The notes beneath the pieces are model-generated. The model did not search any database. It was not told the DNA's origin and saw nothing but the letters and a program-made list of their open reading frames with translations. A stretch of 64,000 nt of DNA, from assembly GCA_012845835.1 (NCBI GenBank), contig JABAKD010000017.1, positions 3,687,367 through 3,751,366 of the forward strand, written 5' to 3'. Position 1 is the stretch's first letter, and every line of letters begins with the position of its first letter. The translations under genes and the position numbers were made by a program. The DNA is from Undaria pinnatifida (lineage: Eukaryota; Sar; Phaeophyceae; Laminariales; Alariaceae). Positions 24,923 to 36,533 of this stretch are shown here, one piece after another.

Positions 24923-25191
24923 GAGTCGTTCTTCTGCGGTAGCCCTCCCAACGTTTCTTTAACGGAAAATCGCCGCTCCTGAAACCAGCTCTCGGCCGTA
25001 TCTCTTGAAGAAGCGGTGCCCCTTGCCACCCGGACGTCACCGTTTGATAGCCCTCCGCAAACAACAATAAAATATTTGCAGATATTCGTTTCATCTAGCA
25101 TCCTCTTCCTCGTGTCAAGTAGCCATGAAACATGCTCGTTAATATTGAAAACCGCTGGTTTTAGGGGGGGGGTTATCTCGTAGGAATCAGT
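24923..25191 (-). mobile_element. R4 element, reverse orientation
   Basis: Runs from GAGTCGTTCTTCTGCGGTAG to CTCGTAGGAATCAGT. Inside are the R4 blocks for CGCCGG, CTCTCGGCCGTATCTC, CCGGACGTCACCG and CCATGAAACATGCTCGTTAA. About 269 bp. Confidence 0.8.
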
Positions 25192-25572
25192 TGGCGTATA
25201 GTCTATCTCTCGAATCCCCCACAACCCTAAAAGCAAAGCTTAAAGACTGCAAAGAAAAAGAGTGGCCACTCGCGAAACCGAACGTGGCCCCTCGACCTAG
25301 CGTTAGCAGGTGGCCAAGACCCACCGGCCGCAAGATGAAGGCTGCGCAGCCGCAACGCATTCGCACTGACTTAGAAAAAGGTCTCTTGGCGGAGAGTGCG
25401 CGCCTCGAAACCGCAAACAAGTATTGGGTATAGGGCAGCAGGGTCATATATATGGAAGCGCGAGGGCGGGGGGTATGACGGCAATGGGGCGAGAACAGGT
25501 TGGAATTACGACATGGAGCTTGCATATGCAATCACAACGTAATCGCAGGCGCGTGTGCTACCATAGAGATGG
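25192..25572. other. No gene or repeat recognised
   Basis: Open frames on both strands overlap here, but none shows domain features or splice support. Confidence 0.45.
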
Positions 25573-26382
25573 GACGCGTGCTACGATAGAAGTACCACTT
25601 CTCCTCTGAAATTGTTTCTGAATGACGAGGTTCCTCAGGCGCATGCTACTATATATATAGCACTGTTCGGCGTTTTGGCTTTCCGAATGGACGCGTGCTA
25701 CGATAGAAGTGTGTGCACCAATTATTTTTTTTCCAAGATTCCTCGATTTGGGAGCTTAAGGCCTCTCCCGAAAACTGATTTGGAGATGAATAAAACTGCT
25801 GACCGGATGAAAAAACCCATGGCGCCCTAGGTACACGACGAGAATCATGCAAAATAAATGGGGCGTATTTTCCGACGATTTTGGGTTAAGGAGCCCCGTC
25901 ATTCAGAAAACATTTCGCCAAAAAACGGTATACCTCTATCGTAGCATGCATCAAATGACGGGGAGCTCCTCAACCCAAATTCGTCGGAAATACGACATTT
26001 TTTTTTTTTTGCATGACTCTCGTTGCGTACCTAGGCCATGTGATTTTTTTCGTCCGGCAGCAGTTTTATTTTTTCCCTTCAAATCCATTTTTGGGAGAGG
26101 TCTTAAGCTCCCAAACTGAGGAGCCTCAGAAAAAAATGTGCTGTGTTGCACCGCTATCGTAGCACGCGACCTTAACACAAAATTGTCGGAAACAGGAAAT
26201 TTTGTTTGTTTTGCCTGATATTCCTCGCTGTGTACCTATCGGGCCCATAAGATTTTTCATTCGGTCTAGCTATTTCGTTCTCCTCCAAATCACTTTTTGT
26301 GGGAGAGGTATTAACCTCCCGAATTGAGGACAGCCTAAAAAAATAAGTGGGGCACACCTAGCCAGATATCTCAGCACGCGTC
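25573..26382. mobile_element. Cluster of four R1 copies
   Basis: A fragment at 25573-25665, a full copy at 25690-25952 with both termini, then two back-to-back partial copies at 25953-26170 and 26171-26382. The last two lack left termini but end in TATCGTAGCACGCGAC and CTCAGCACGCGTC. Confidence 0.78.
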
Positions 26383-26454
26383 ATGGCACTTTTAAAGCCA
26401 AGATATTTTCTGAATAACGGTGCTTCTTAACCCGCAGTCGCGTCCGAATTTTGT

Positions 26455-26545
26455 TATTTTATACAAATATTTCAACGACGCCAGCCGTGAGTTCGACGAA
26501 CTTCGGGTCAATACTCATCTTTGCAAGCTGCGTTGTTCGTTCTTG
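26455..26545 (-). mobile_element. T element terminal fragment
   Basis: Contains GTGAGTTCGACGAACTTCGG and ACTCATCTTTGCAAGCTG, matching the T terminus in reverse orientation as seen at 38.7 kb. Confidence 0.6.
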
Positions 26546-26548
26546 TTT

Positions 26549-26977
26549 GACGCGTGCTACGATGGAGGTGTGCAACACCACTTTTTTTCTGAGGTTCCAG
26601 AATTTGGTGGAGCTTAAGGAACTCTCTCCAAAGACTGATTTGGAGAAAAAAATGAAACTGCTACAGTACACTGGATGAACAAAAAACATGGCCGGAGGAC
26701 ACAACGTGAATTATGCAAACGAAATGGCCTGTTATTGATTTATTTTACGACGATTTTGGGTCATGGAGCCCCGTCATTCAGAAAGAAAAAAGCCAAAAAA
26801 AAAAAGGTATACCTCGCTATCATCGTAGCATGCCTGCGTCGTTTTGCAACATGAATAATAATTTTGCTCCTAGACTATGGGAATTTGTTTCATTTTCCTT
26901 CATTTTCTAAGCTCCTTGAGGGGGAACCTTTCATGTAGTGAAACTGGTGTACACCTCTATACCGTGCGCACGCGTCG
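26549..26977. mobile_element. R1 full copy plus adjoining R1 remnant
   Basis: A full copy spans 26549-26840 (GACGCGTGCTACGATGGAGG to ATCGTAGCATGCCTGCGTC). An eroded half follows at 26845-26977, ending GCGCACGCGTC. Confidence 0.75.
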
Positions 26978-27849
26978 CCAGGGACACTCCGGTCGTCTGC
27001 TAGAATTGCGGGGGTGGAACGCTCCTTGCAACACCCCCCCCCCCAAAAAACAAAATGGTCGCTATCTCAGCCATAAATATCACGACGAATGCAACTCGAG
27101 AGAGTCACCGGCGAGGCGGCCTCTTCGAAAAATAAATGCAATACACGGACAGCGCCGCCTTTCGATGAACTTCCTCACCCCTGTGCGCTATGGTGAACAG
27201 AATTCTAATACCACCTCACCCGACTGCTGACTCGACGCGATTTCTATATAATAACAATATCCTCCGCCAATATTTGAATCTAGCACGGAGCAAATCCGTG
27301 GGAAAGAGCGACGCGACGGCCCCCTCAGTTCCCATGGAGGGAGGCATGGTTCTCCCTTGAGCAGTGAAACGCTCCCCTGCCACGACTTGCGACTGGCCTG
27401 TAGACTACTCTACGGGAGGGGGAGGTGCATCGAACTTTAATCAGGCTCCTCGGTTGAGACGTGTTCTAAATTTTTTGTTTGAGAAAAAAATGGTCGTCCA
27501 ATCCGACGAGCAATCTCATGGTCTAGGTATACAAAATATATGTATATATGTATATAATAATACCAAAACAGACATATGTGGGAGTATGGTAGCGCTTGTC
27601 TGTTGGGCAGCCCGGTTTACCGGGAACCCAATGGCCAAACAATGCGACGCCGTAGTAGTGAAATAACACCTCGACGACGGAGAACATGTTCGATATCGCT
27701 CCTCCAGCCTAAAACGGCGAGCAGTACGTATGCTTGACACAAGGCGCATTTACAAGCTTGTCGGCGGGTTGGGAGAGTTCTGACCTTGACGTGTATGGGT
27801 CACGACAGCGCCTCGTCGAAATTAATTCCAGAGTGGGAGGGACTAGTGC
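26978..27849. other. No gene recognised
   Basis: No splice-supported coding region or repeat was recognised. A G-rich run lies near 27410 and a TATATG-rich stretch near 27540. Confidence 0.45.
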
Positions 27850-28035
27850 TACGAGACGGGTGCAAACGGTCCAGGGGGGTCACAGTTTCGGGCCTCTTTC
27901 TGCAATATGGCTAGGGGTCCCTCGCGCGAGTGACCCCCCCCGCGCTCCTTTGCCGTCTGAAGCTTCACCGTTCCGTTTTCGTCGTCGGCGTGAGAAACCG
28001 CCATGGAATGGTAGGCTGCGACCTGCGATAAATAA
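27850..28035. mobile_element. R5 remnant
   Basis: Carries the R5 core GGGGTCCCTCGCGCGAGTGA between G-rich and C-rich flanks. Both ends are eroded. It abuts the R4 copy that follows. Confidence 0.5.
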
Positions 28036-28044
28036 ATGGCCTAA

Positions 28045-28320
28045 GACTGATTCCACGATACCCCCCCCCCCCCCCGCTCCAAACCAGCGATTTTCTTTAC
28101 GAACGTTTTATGGCTGCCCGACACAAGGAATGATACAATTTGAAAAGAAGCAGATATCCATACATTTTCTTGGGTGCGCAAAGGTCTAACGTTCGATGAC
28201 GTCGGGGTGTCGAGGGACACCGTGCTTAAGGAGATACGACCGGGAGCTGGTTTTGAAACACCCCGGCCGGCGATTACGTTAAAGGAAAGTTTGGGGTGGG
28301 GCTGCTACCGTAGAATGACA
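28045..28320 (+). mobile_element. R4 element
   Basis: Starts GACTGATTCCACGATA plus a C-tract, includes ACCAGCGATTTTCTTTACGA, CGATGACGTCGGGGTGTCGA and GGGAGCTGGTTTTGAAAC, and ends GCTACCGTAGAATGACA. About 276 bp. No coding region. Confidence 0.82.
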
Positions 28321-28323
28321 CCT

Positions 28324-28565
28324 AACAGTCAAAGCTACGATAGATAGGGGGGGTCCCTGTATGGGCATTTCTTTGCAGTGTCCCGGAGTCACCCGCGCGA
28401 GTGAGCCCCTGCTCCTTAGCGGTCTTAGGCTTGGGGGATATTTTGAGCTGGCGACGTGAACCCGAAATGCATTAGTTAGCCACCTGCGTCAAGAATATCG
28501 TGTAAAAAAGTCGTTTCGTCCGTTAGGTACAGAGTCACTCGGGATAAAGGCTGCGATAGGGGGGT
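28324..28565 (+). mobile_element. R5 element
   Basis: TCAAAGCTACGATAG with a G-tract at the left, the GTCACCCGCGCGAGTGAGCC core, and GGCTGCGATAGGGGGGTG at the right. Confidence 0.6.
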
Positions 28566-28870
28566 GTACCCCCATTTTTCACTCCCCGCGGGTCAAAGCC
28601 AAGAAAAGGTATAGTGCTAGAGGTATACCCTTTTTTTGCTTTTTTTTGTACCCTTTTTTGGCTTTCAGTGAAAATCGGGGGTACCCCCCTACCGTAGCCT
28701 TGACCTAAAGAGGTATACCATTTTTTGGCTTGTTTTGTACCCTTTTTTGGCTTTGAGTGAAAATCGGGGGTACCCCCCTACCGTAGCCTTGATTAGAGGT
28801 ATACCGTTTTTTGGCTTTGACCCGGGAGTGAAAATCGGGGGTACCCCCCTACCGTAGCCTTGATCTCGGG
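28560..28870. repeat. Tandem amplification of an R5 end
   Basis: Units containing TTTTTTGGCTTTGA, GTGAAAATCGGGGGTACCCC and CTACCGTAGCCTTGA recur near 28625, 28705 and 28795, period about 75-95 bp. The unit is the R5 terminus plus an R1-like GAGGTATACC. Confidence 0.8.
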
Positions 28871-28974
28871 CTCGCAGTGGCCCACACCTGATGTAGTGAT
28901 ACACATGAGGTACCCCCCCCTTCCTGCAGAGCCTTGGTCACGATAGAGAGGTCCCTGGGGCACGTTTTGATGGT

Positions 28975-29250
28975 GTTTGTTTCTGAATGACGAGGCTCCT
29001 TAACCTGTTTAGATGAAAGCGTGGGAAGATTTTATCCTCGTTATTTCCAAAAACATTTGATTTTTTTTGGTCCATCACCCTAGGCCATTAGGCCATGGCG
29101 TTTGTCCACCTGGTTTGCACTTTTTCGCGTACGAAAAACAAGGCAGTTTTTGGATGGCGTATTTGATAGAGTTTATCAAGCCACCAACCACCCTCAGAAG
29201 GCAAAAAAAAAGCCAGTGCGCCTCTACCGTGTACCGTGTACCGTGTGTCG
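28975..29250. mobile_element. Degenerate R1 copy
   Basis: R1 order is kept (TTTCTGAATGACGAGGCTCC, CCTAGGCCATTAGGCCATGG, GCGCCTCTACCGTG), but the inner part is diverged. Open frames of 109-123 codons overlapping it are probably chance. Confidence 0.55.
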
Positions 29251-29617
29251 TCGACGTTTTAAAGCTGGCGACAGATTGCCGCGCCTCTGGTTTTATATTT
29301 GCCGCTACAACACCCAGGGGAGCTCACCAGTGGAGGTACCTGTGGTCGGTGTTTCGGAAGGCGTGCCTAATGCATCGAGACAACGTGTCGGTCTATGGTT
29401 TCAACCTGGAGCCGTGGTCGTCGTCATTTAAGACATGATATTGAGGAGGCGCATGCCTGTACCTTGTGCCAGATCAGAGGCTGCAAAAGATGTTTCACGA
29501 AGGCAACTGAAAGATCCAGGTTGGTGCCAGCCCTGACTGGCGGCGGATGACAGACAGTGTTTCCGTTTTGACCATCAACACGGCAAAATTAGGATGCCGT
29601 ACGAGCCTTTGGTGATT

Positions 29618-29830
29618 TCATGGTTTAGTCGTGATAGTGGGGTTGAATGAGGTTCAGAGAGCCGTAATGACCGTCGCAGCTTTTTTTCTTGAAATCGCAC
29701 ACACACGCGCGTTTCATGCTTTAGTCGTGATAGTGGGGTTGAATGAGGTTCAGAGAGCCGCAATGACCGCCGTCGCAGCTTTTTTTCATGAAATCGCACA
29801 CGCGGGTAGATCTAAAAAAATAGATCTACC
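29618..29830. repeat. 97-bp direct duplication ending in a perfect hairpin
   Basis: TTTAGTCGTGATAGTGGGGT starts units at 29623 and 29720. The block ends with GGTAGATCTA, six A, TAGATCTACC at 29805-29830, a perfect 10-bp stem. Confidence 0.88.
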
Positions 29831-32021
29831 ATCGCCGCGCGCATGAGTCACCAGCACCGAGTAAAACGTGTGTTTTGAGTCAGAGGCTTGGATTGGGTGG
29901 ATCGGGATACACAAAACTGTCTGCACATTTTTACCCGGCGGAATTACGGGCGAGTTGCTCTTAAAAGAACACGGCATGCTTCACTGATTCCGGTGTCAGC
30001 AATACGGGCAAGAGTACGGCCTGGACAGCATGTCGCGAAGAATGATGATGAGTTTGTCCCGATTTCAAATGTGGCCGTAGGGAGCGGAAACCGAGTGCAA
30101 GCGTCAGGAAGAACAGAACGTCAACCATGCCTATCGACGAAATGCCGATCGATGTTCGGGTCACGCCCAAATAACGCTAGCGGCGTCAGCGTCGGTAAAC
30201 AGCGTCAATTACAGTAGACGCGGGTCAAACTCATGGCAGCCGCGCAACCAAATACATTATCGATTTGCGCGGGCTAGATGTGTGCGGATAGCTAGGGTGC
30301 ACAGTAGGGTGCGTATGACCTAGCGAGTGAAGCTATTGGGGCAGACACGTTGCTGCGGAGGTCGTGAAGGGGGACTGGACATACGGTAAGCTTTGGGCTG
30401 TGATTCCTTTCCAGTGAATTTCATTTCTAGCCACCGACAATCTTATCCGCGAGACCTCGGGGAAGCTTCAGCGGGGTGTGAATTACCAAAGATAGAGCAC
30501 CCTTCCCGAATCGACACGGCGACCTAGTGCATGACGTGTACAATATCACATATACCTGGTATATATTTCGTGCAGGGGGAGGGCGAAACAGGCACCGACA
30601 CACACCTCGCGGCTGTCACAGCAACATATAAAGCGCGCGTTCAGGGTGCGCTAGGATCGGCACACACATTGGTTATGACTCTTAAGACACGGCAATGGTT
30701 GCGGTCGCGTTTAGCACAACAATACCAGGAGATGAGTCCTCGCGTACTCTCGTTAATGCACGTCTATTAAGCCCCCAACCGCGGAAATTTCAAGCTAATT
30801 TCCAATGTGGAGAGATCATACGAGATCGTGCGAACCACTTGATCACGATTCCGTAGACGACGACACACATTTGAATGTGCATGCCCAGCACGGTTGTTTA
30901 ACAGTGTAGTCTAAAGTGTTATAATAGGATACTAAAGTCACGGGAGGCATGATAAAGCGGGTTGAATTATTCCCTAGCATTTCAACGGACCGAAAGAGTG
31001 TTTGAGCCAGTACGAGGCTAACTTCCTTTTTTTTCAGCGAGTCAGAGGGCACGGCTCTTCAAGAAGAACGCAGTAGGAGCATAATTGTTGCGAGGATGAT
31101 TTCCGTCCGCTCCTTTTGATCAGAGAGCGAGTTTTCTTCTTTGGCAGCACGAGACGATCTGTCCATGACATGTCATCTTGCGCCGGGCGTTTTGGAACAA
31201 CACGAAAACTGCTTGGCTGCGCGCATGAAGATAGCTCAAGTGATAAGCCAAGGTACATCGGGATATTATATGGTTCCGGGAGTGATGGAGGCACAACAGC
31301 AAAGATAGCATTGAGTAACCGATGAGGGTACAAAGTCCGACAAAGGCCAAGTTCAGGAATGAAGCAATGGTGTATTAAGTTGAATGCGGAATAACAAGAA
31401 AATTCACATTATTCCCGAATGACGATGAACGCGAAAGGGGCCGGAGGAAGTATGGGAAGACAGCCGCGACCAGGACACGAATAAAACAAGAGCTAAAGTA
31501 TCATACTGAGAGAGACTGCACCGTAAGAGACGGTTGGAAGCGGCGGCCGCAGGAGGTGCTCCCACCATGATCTTATATGTCCCACGTTACCTGCAAAGAA
31601 AAACAGGTGCGAAGATACATCCATACTACTCCGGGACGGGACGAGAGACGTACTACTACCTCGTACAGCGATATTCGCCCCACCTAACTGTAGGCGCTCC
31701 TTATGGCAAGCAGACCTGCACATTTTCAGTCCCTTGAAGCATTTGCATTTCCAAGTGCAGAACGGTGAAACACGAGGGTTTTTTTTAGACTTCACCCCCC
31801 CCCCCAACCCCAAGGGCAATCCACTAAATCACTAGGTCTAGACTACATTGAAAAATTCAAGCGGCGCGAAACATGGAACGTCGCGCGCGTAAACATGTAT
31901 GTACCTATATATGCCGGTTGGATGCGATTGTTCGTTGATCGGCTGGATAGAGTAAAACGCCCTGAGTGATTTGGAGCTCGAGCGTTAAAACAGCAATACT
32001 TGGGAGATTTCGTCGACCCAG
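29831..32021. other. No gene recognised
   Basis: Several open frames of 70-110 codons (29888-30217 plus, 31034-31333 minus, 31493-31819 minus) have no recognisable domain, signal peptide or splice support. The stretch near 31553-31625 resembles 32023-32110 in reverse reading (GATGTATCTTCG, then GGTGGNAGCACCT). Confidence 0.45.
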
Positions 32022-32057
32022 GGTGGAAGCACCTACCCTTTGATAGGTGCTTCCACC
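32022..32057. repeat. Perfect 14-bp hairpin
   Basis: GGTGGAAGCACCTA at 32022-32035 and its exact complement at 32044-32057, with an 8-nt loop. Confidence 0.9.
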
Positions 32058-32262
32058 ATCCATATCCCGCACCCCGTCCGAAAACAAGAGCTGATCCGAA
32101 GATACATCCGTATCTCTGCACACATATTTCTGTTAACACCTACCTGACGAAGCATAACAACTTAGTCTAATACCTACGTGTAGTAGCTAATATTGTGACC
32201 ATTTGCTGTTGTTGTTGATATTCGTCCTGACAACATCCGTGGGACAAAACGAGCGGCCGGTG

Positions 32263-32335
32263 TATCACGCAGCTTGCAAAGATGAGAGTATCGACCCTAA
32301 AGCTACCGAACTCGCAGCTGACGTGTGTAGAAGAA
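32263..32335 (+). mobile_element. T element terminal fragment
   Basis: CACGCAGCTTGCAAAGATGAG followed by a CTCGCAGCTG block matches the right terminus of T elements at 12.1 and 35.4 kb. Confidence 0.5.
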
Positions 32336-33100
32336 GTAACAAATTAAGAAAAAGGCATGACTCGTTAGTTTTAATGGCATCTGGTTTCTCTTGCGTATCT
32401 TTTTATGCGTTTCTGGGACAGATACGGGAGGCTTCTCATGTAATAAGGAGGCCGGGAAAGTTTAGGTGTACGACTACATACATCAGTTTTGCGTCTCAAG
32501 GTTGTTTTGAACGTGCAGCGCTAGGAACTTCCTGGTCCTTTAGGGTTGTAGAGCTGCCAACGTTGGTATATGGTACTGCAGTACGGCGTGCCAGGTACGT
32601 ACAGTGAGCACCGTTTTTTTTTCCTCGCGTCCGTACGTTATTTTATTGCTGTGGGTGGATTCGCTCACTCTACTACTTACGATATCCGTCCTACTCTTTT
32701 TAATGATTTGCTTAGTCTAATCCCTCCACACAAAAATAAAAGGACCCTTCGTTCTGTGACGATGTGGACTGAGGTTGGGGGGGGCGTACTCATTCGTTGC
32801 TTGCCTTGCCCGTTTGACCATTGACCCCCCATCCGTTTCGAGACGGAGCACCGTTCCTATACTCCTAGTAACCTTTGGGCGCTCACTGCGCTTCATCCGT
32901 GTATTACTTGAAAATGTTTGCTCATCCTATCCCCTTCCTGTCTCGCCGACTGTGGCCACCTCCTATCGCTTACGATAGCGATTTTTTTCTCGCTGCTCTC
33001 GAGTCTACCAAACTCCTCTTCTATGTCCCATTCGGCTTAATAATTGCCTCCTAAATCTCCTCTTCTAACAAACCCCGTTCCTCCTTGTACATTTCACATT
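32336..33100. other. No gene recognised
   Basis: Pyrimidine-rich in the second half. No coding pattern or clear repeat was recognised. Confidence 0.45.
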
Positions 33101-33107
33101 ATCCTAC

Positions 33108-33815
33108 TATATATGTGAAAAGGAAGCACAGGCAGATCTGTTAAAACTGCGGTAAACCACACTGCCGACCCATCGCATGCCCACCTAAGACGACCTCTAC
33201 GAAACGCAGTAGCATATGCCTAACGAATTAAAGTCACCTTCGCGTTCAATAGTGGTGACATCGCATATATATGACATCCCATACCCACCTCGCCTGCTGT
33301 ATTTGTAAGATGTATCTCAGTCTTCGAATTGGCGACCTCAGAGCCCCACATCGGCAAGGTAAAGAATCATGGGCGTGAAATCGTACATTTGAGACAATAA
33401 TAATTTTGAAAAGGAAGCACAGGCAGATATGTTTAAATTGCGGTAATTCACCTTACCAACCCATTACGTAGGGTATTTCGTACATACCGTATGCATGATC
33501 GCCTCCCAACCTATCTATGCCAAGCCAAGTATGATTAACGAGGTAACGCCATTGAGCGCGTGTACACCAAGCGTTCTTTTTAAAAAACACAGACGATTCG
33601 CATTTCTCCCTCTAGTGCTCAATGGCGGACACAGTGCATGACCACATCACCTCGCATGTTGTATTTGGCAATACGCATCTCTTTTTTATAATTAGCGATG
33701 TCAGAAAATAATGGTAACTACATGATGGCGGTGACCTCCCCTGTTGTATTTTCCAATAATACGTATATCTTTCATATAACTAGCGATGTCAGAAAATAAT
33801 GGTCACTTCAAGTAT
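33108..33815. repeat. Old direct duplications
   Basis: AAAAGGAAGCACAGGCAGAT occurs at about 33118 and 33410. TAGCGATGTCAGAAAATAATGG occurs at about 33695 and 33780 with similar upstream sequence (TGTTGTATTT..CAATA), period about 83-85 bp. Confidence 0.7.
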
Positions 33816-33879
33816 TCTAGCTTTCGATCCATGTACAATACCATGGTAACAAATTATGAAGATTTAACACGTTATTTAC

Positions 33880-35510
33880 TACACCCAAACACTGGGTTGC
33901 ATACTGCATCTAACATCAAACCTTCTAGAATAGTAAACATTTCCAGGCAGATGATATAAAGGGATGTCTTCTTGCTACAATCAATCGTCAGGTTTGTGCC
34001 CTTTAAGGATTTAAAGTTTCCGCAGACGTTTTGAAGTTTCCCGCCCTTCCCCCCCCCTCCCCTCCCCCTCCCCCTATCCCTCTTGTTAAAAAAAAAAAAA
34101 CACCCCCTTCCCCCCCACGCCTCCCCCGATCCCTCCCCCCCCCTCCGCTCCCTTTTTTTTTCCGCCTAGTTTGTTCAAATGCCCCACTTACAATCGAAAT
34201 CGGCCAGAGTATTAAACACCTCTACGCAGTTGATATCACGTTATTACTTTCTGACCATCCATGACGTAGTTTTCATTCTTTCTCCCCGCCCCCCTGAACC
34301 CCCCCCCCTCCAACCCCCTCTTTTCCCACCACCCGCACGATCGCCTAGACCTAGCACCACGCGTATAACTAGCCCCTACATATCTTTCATCTCACTCCCG
34401 GAGTGTATTTGAATATTTTATGTGACCTGAACCTCCTGAAAAACCCTCCACCCCCCCCCCCCCGCGTTCTCGCTCTCCCTCGCTCAAACGCCCCACCTAA
34501 TGTCGAAATCCGCCAGATTAATAAACACTTCACGCACTACTGGATATCACCTCATTTTATCTTTCTAGAGCCATCCATGCCGCTGCTTCCCCCCCCCACC
34601 AGCCCCGCCCCCGCCCCCCGCCCCGAACGCCCTCTCCTTCCCAACACCCGCACCATCGCCTAGATCTAGCACCACACGTATAACAAACCCCTACATCTTT
34701 GCCATCTAAAGCCCTTCCCTCCCCCCCCCCCCCCCCGCCCCCCCCCCCACCACCACCACCCCGCCCCCACCCCCCACCTCCCCACCCCCCCTACCCCATC
34801 CCACCCCCACCCCATCGAACACTCCGCCCTCTACTCTCTGATTGTACGACTTACCCCAGGACATACATGATAAACTGATGCATTCTTTCCAAAACCGTCA
34901 CATATATCACCTTGAAAAATAATGTATAGTTTCCACGCACAGATTGAGCTGCCCCAACCGCCGCTCCCCGGCCCCAACCCCTCCCCCCCCCCCCCATGAT
35001 AGACTAGTGCATTTTTTATTTTTTACTCATTTATATATTTATTCATTTTTTCTTGCCCCAAACCGTCAGATTTATCCCGTTAAAGGATTTATAGCTTCCA
35101 CGCACAAATTGCCCGCCCGTCCGCCCCCCCCGCCCCCCTTCCCCCCCCCCTCCAACCCCGCCCCTTGTGATCAAAACCAGGCCGCCACGTCCTTCAAAAC
35201 CCCTCCCTTCACCGGTTATTCGACTTACATGATTGACTTGATAAACGGCTGCATTTCCTTCCACAGCTGTCAGATTTTGTCCCCCTCAGAAACGGGTTTT
35301 ATAGTTTCCGCGCACAGACTGCCTAACATCACCCTGTTGACCCTGATAGCTACACTCTGTAGTTGCAAGGGGAGTCGCCGACCTATATCTTTGAATGAGG
35401 ACACACAACTCGTAATACGCGCGATCGGAGTATCACACAAAGCTTGCAAAGATGAGTTTCGACAAAATATTCGATCTCACAGCTGGAGTGTATTTTTATT
35501 TTTTATAATA
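33880..35510 (+). mobile_element. T element, longest copy
   Basis: Same module order as the array insertion: AACCGTCAGATTTATCCC, GGATTTATAGCTTCCACGCAC, C-tracts, CAGAAACGGGTTTTATAGTT, GGGGAGTCGCCGACCTATAT, CGCGCGATCGGAGTATCACA, GATCTCACAGCTGGAGTG, then a T-rich end. It extends further left than the 10.9-kb copy. The 228-codon frame at 34944-35630 is produced by C-tracts. Confidence 0.72.
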
Positions 35511-36247
35511 TATGTGAGTCCGGTTCTCTTTTTTTGTGTGACGGGCACGTGTATGCGCACACATCCACGTCCTGCTCCTCCCGACTACTGGTATAATAGA
35601 CTATATATAGTCTATACTTCTTTCTGGTAGATGCAGAGGCCCCCTGCACGAAATCGAGGTGTGAGGAGTGATTTTGAGCGCAACGACGGGTCCAACAACA
35701 AGCTGCCCTGGTCTGGGCATCAACTTCCGCCCTTCTTTGCTCGAAGCGGGGCGTATGCCTCGTACTACTACTGTGCTTGTGCCGTTTTTATTCGCCTGCT
35801 CCTTGATAAAAACGTGTGCCAAATAAATACACGAATTTTCGTTGCTGAAAGAGGAACAAGAAGATCACCTCTTCTTGATGATCTGTCTTCTTGATGATCT
35901 GTCTTTACTTCAGATCATCAAGAAGACGGGGAAGACCCGTGGCTATCTGCGGTAGGGGGGAGTCAATCTGCTGGATGGAGTGGTGGATCCTTTTGCTTGA
36001 AGTGACCACTCGGGGTCAGCCGCGCGAACGACCCCCCTATTCCTTCGCAGTAGTAGAAGACCTCGCGCATTTTCGTGTCACTGGTGTAAATTTGAGATGT
36101 CTGAACCCGCGATGGGGCTGGGTCGCTACGACGCTCGAAAGCAAATCGCGGAACATGTTTAGTGAGGAAGGTACAGCTTCGCCCGTGCCAGTAGCTCAAA
36201 CCCGGTGTGAAGGGAAAACGGGGGTACGTCCCTTGCCGTTACGTAGC
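35511..36247. other. No gene recognised; one strong hairpin
   Basis: Contains a perfect 17-bp inverted repeat at 35885-35927 and an R5-like core (GGGGTCAGCCGCGCGAACGA) near 36012. No coding region is supported. Confidence 0.5.
35885..35927. repeat. Perfect 17-bp hairpin
   Basis: GTCTTCTTGATGATCTG at 35885-35901 and its exact complement at 35911-35927, loop of 9 nt. The left arm is preceded by a second partial copy at 35870-35885. Confidence 0.92.
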
Positions 36248-36533
36248 CGACTCGTGTTATGATAGAGGTATACCTTTTTTTGGCGAAAACGGTTTCTGAA
36301 TGACGGGCCTCTCCTTTTAAGCCAAAATCGTCGTAAATACAGTAGCAACTAACTGGTCTTTTTTGGGGTGATTCTCGTTGTACGCCCACGCCATGGGAGT
36401 TTTCATCCGGTTTAAAAGCAGTTTTAGTTATCCTAATAATCGTTTTTTTGGGAGAGAGAGGGAGGTCGTAAGCTCCCGAACTGAGGAACCTCAGAAAAAA
36501 AGTGGTGCACCTCTATCGTATATAGCATGCGTC
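36248..36533. mobile_element. R1 element, full length
   Basis: GACTCGTGTTATGATAGAGGT to CCTCTATCGTATATAGCATGC, 286 bp, with the standard inner landmarks. Confidence 0.83.
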
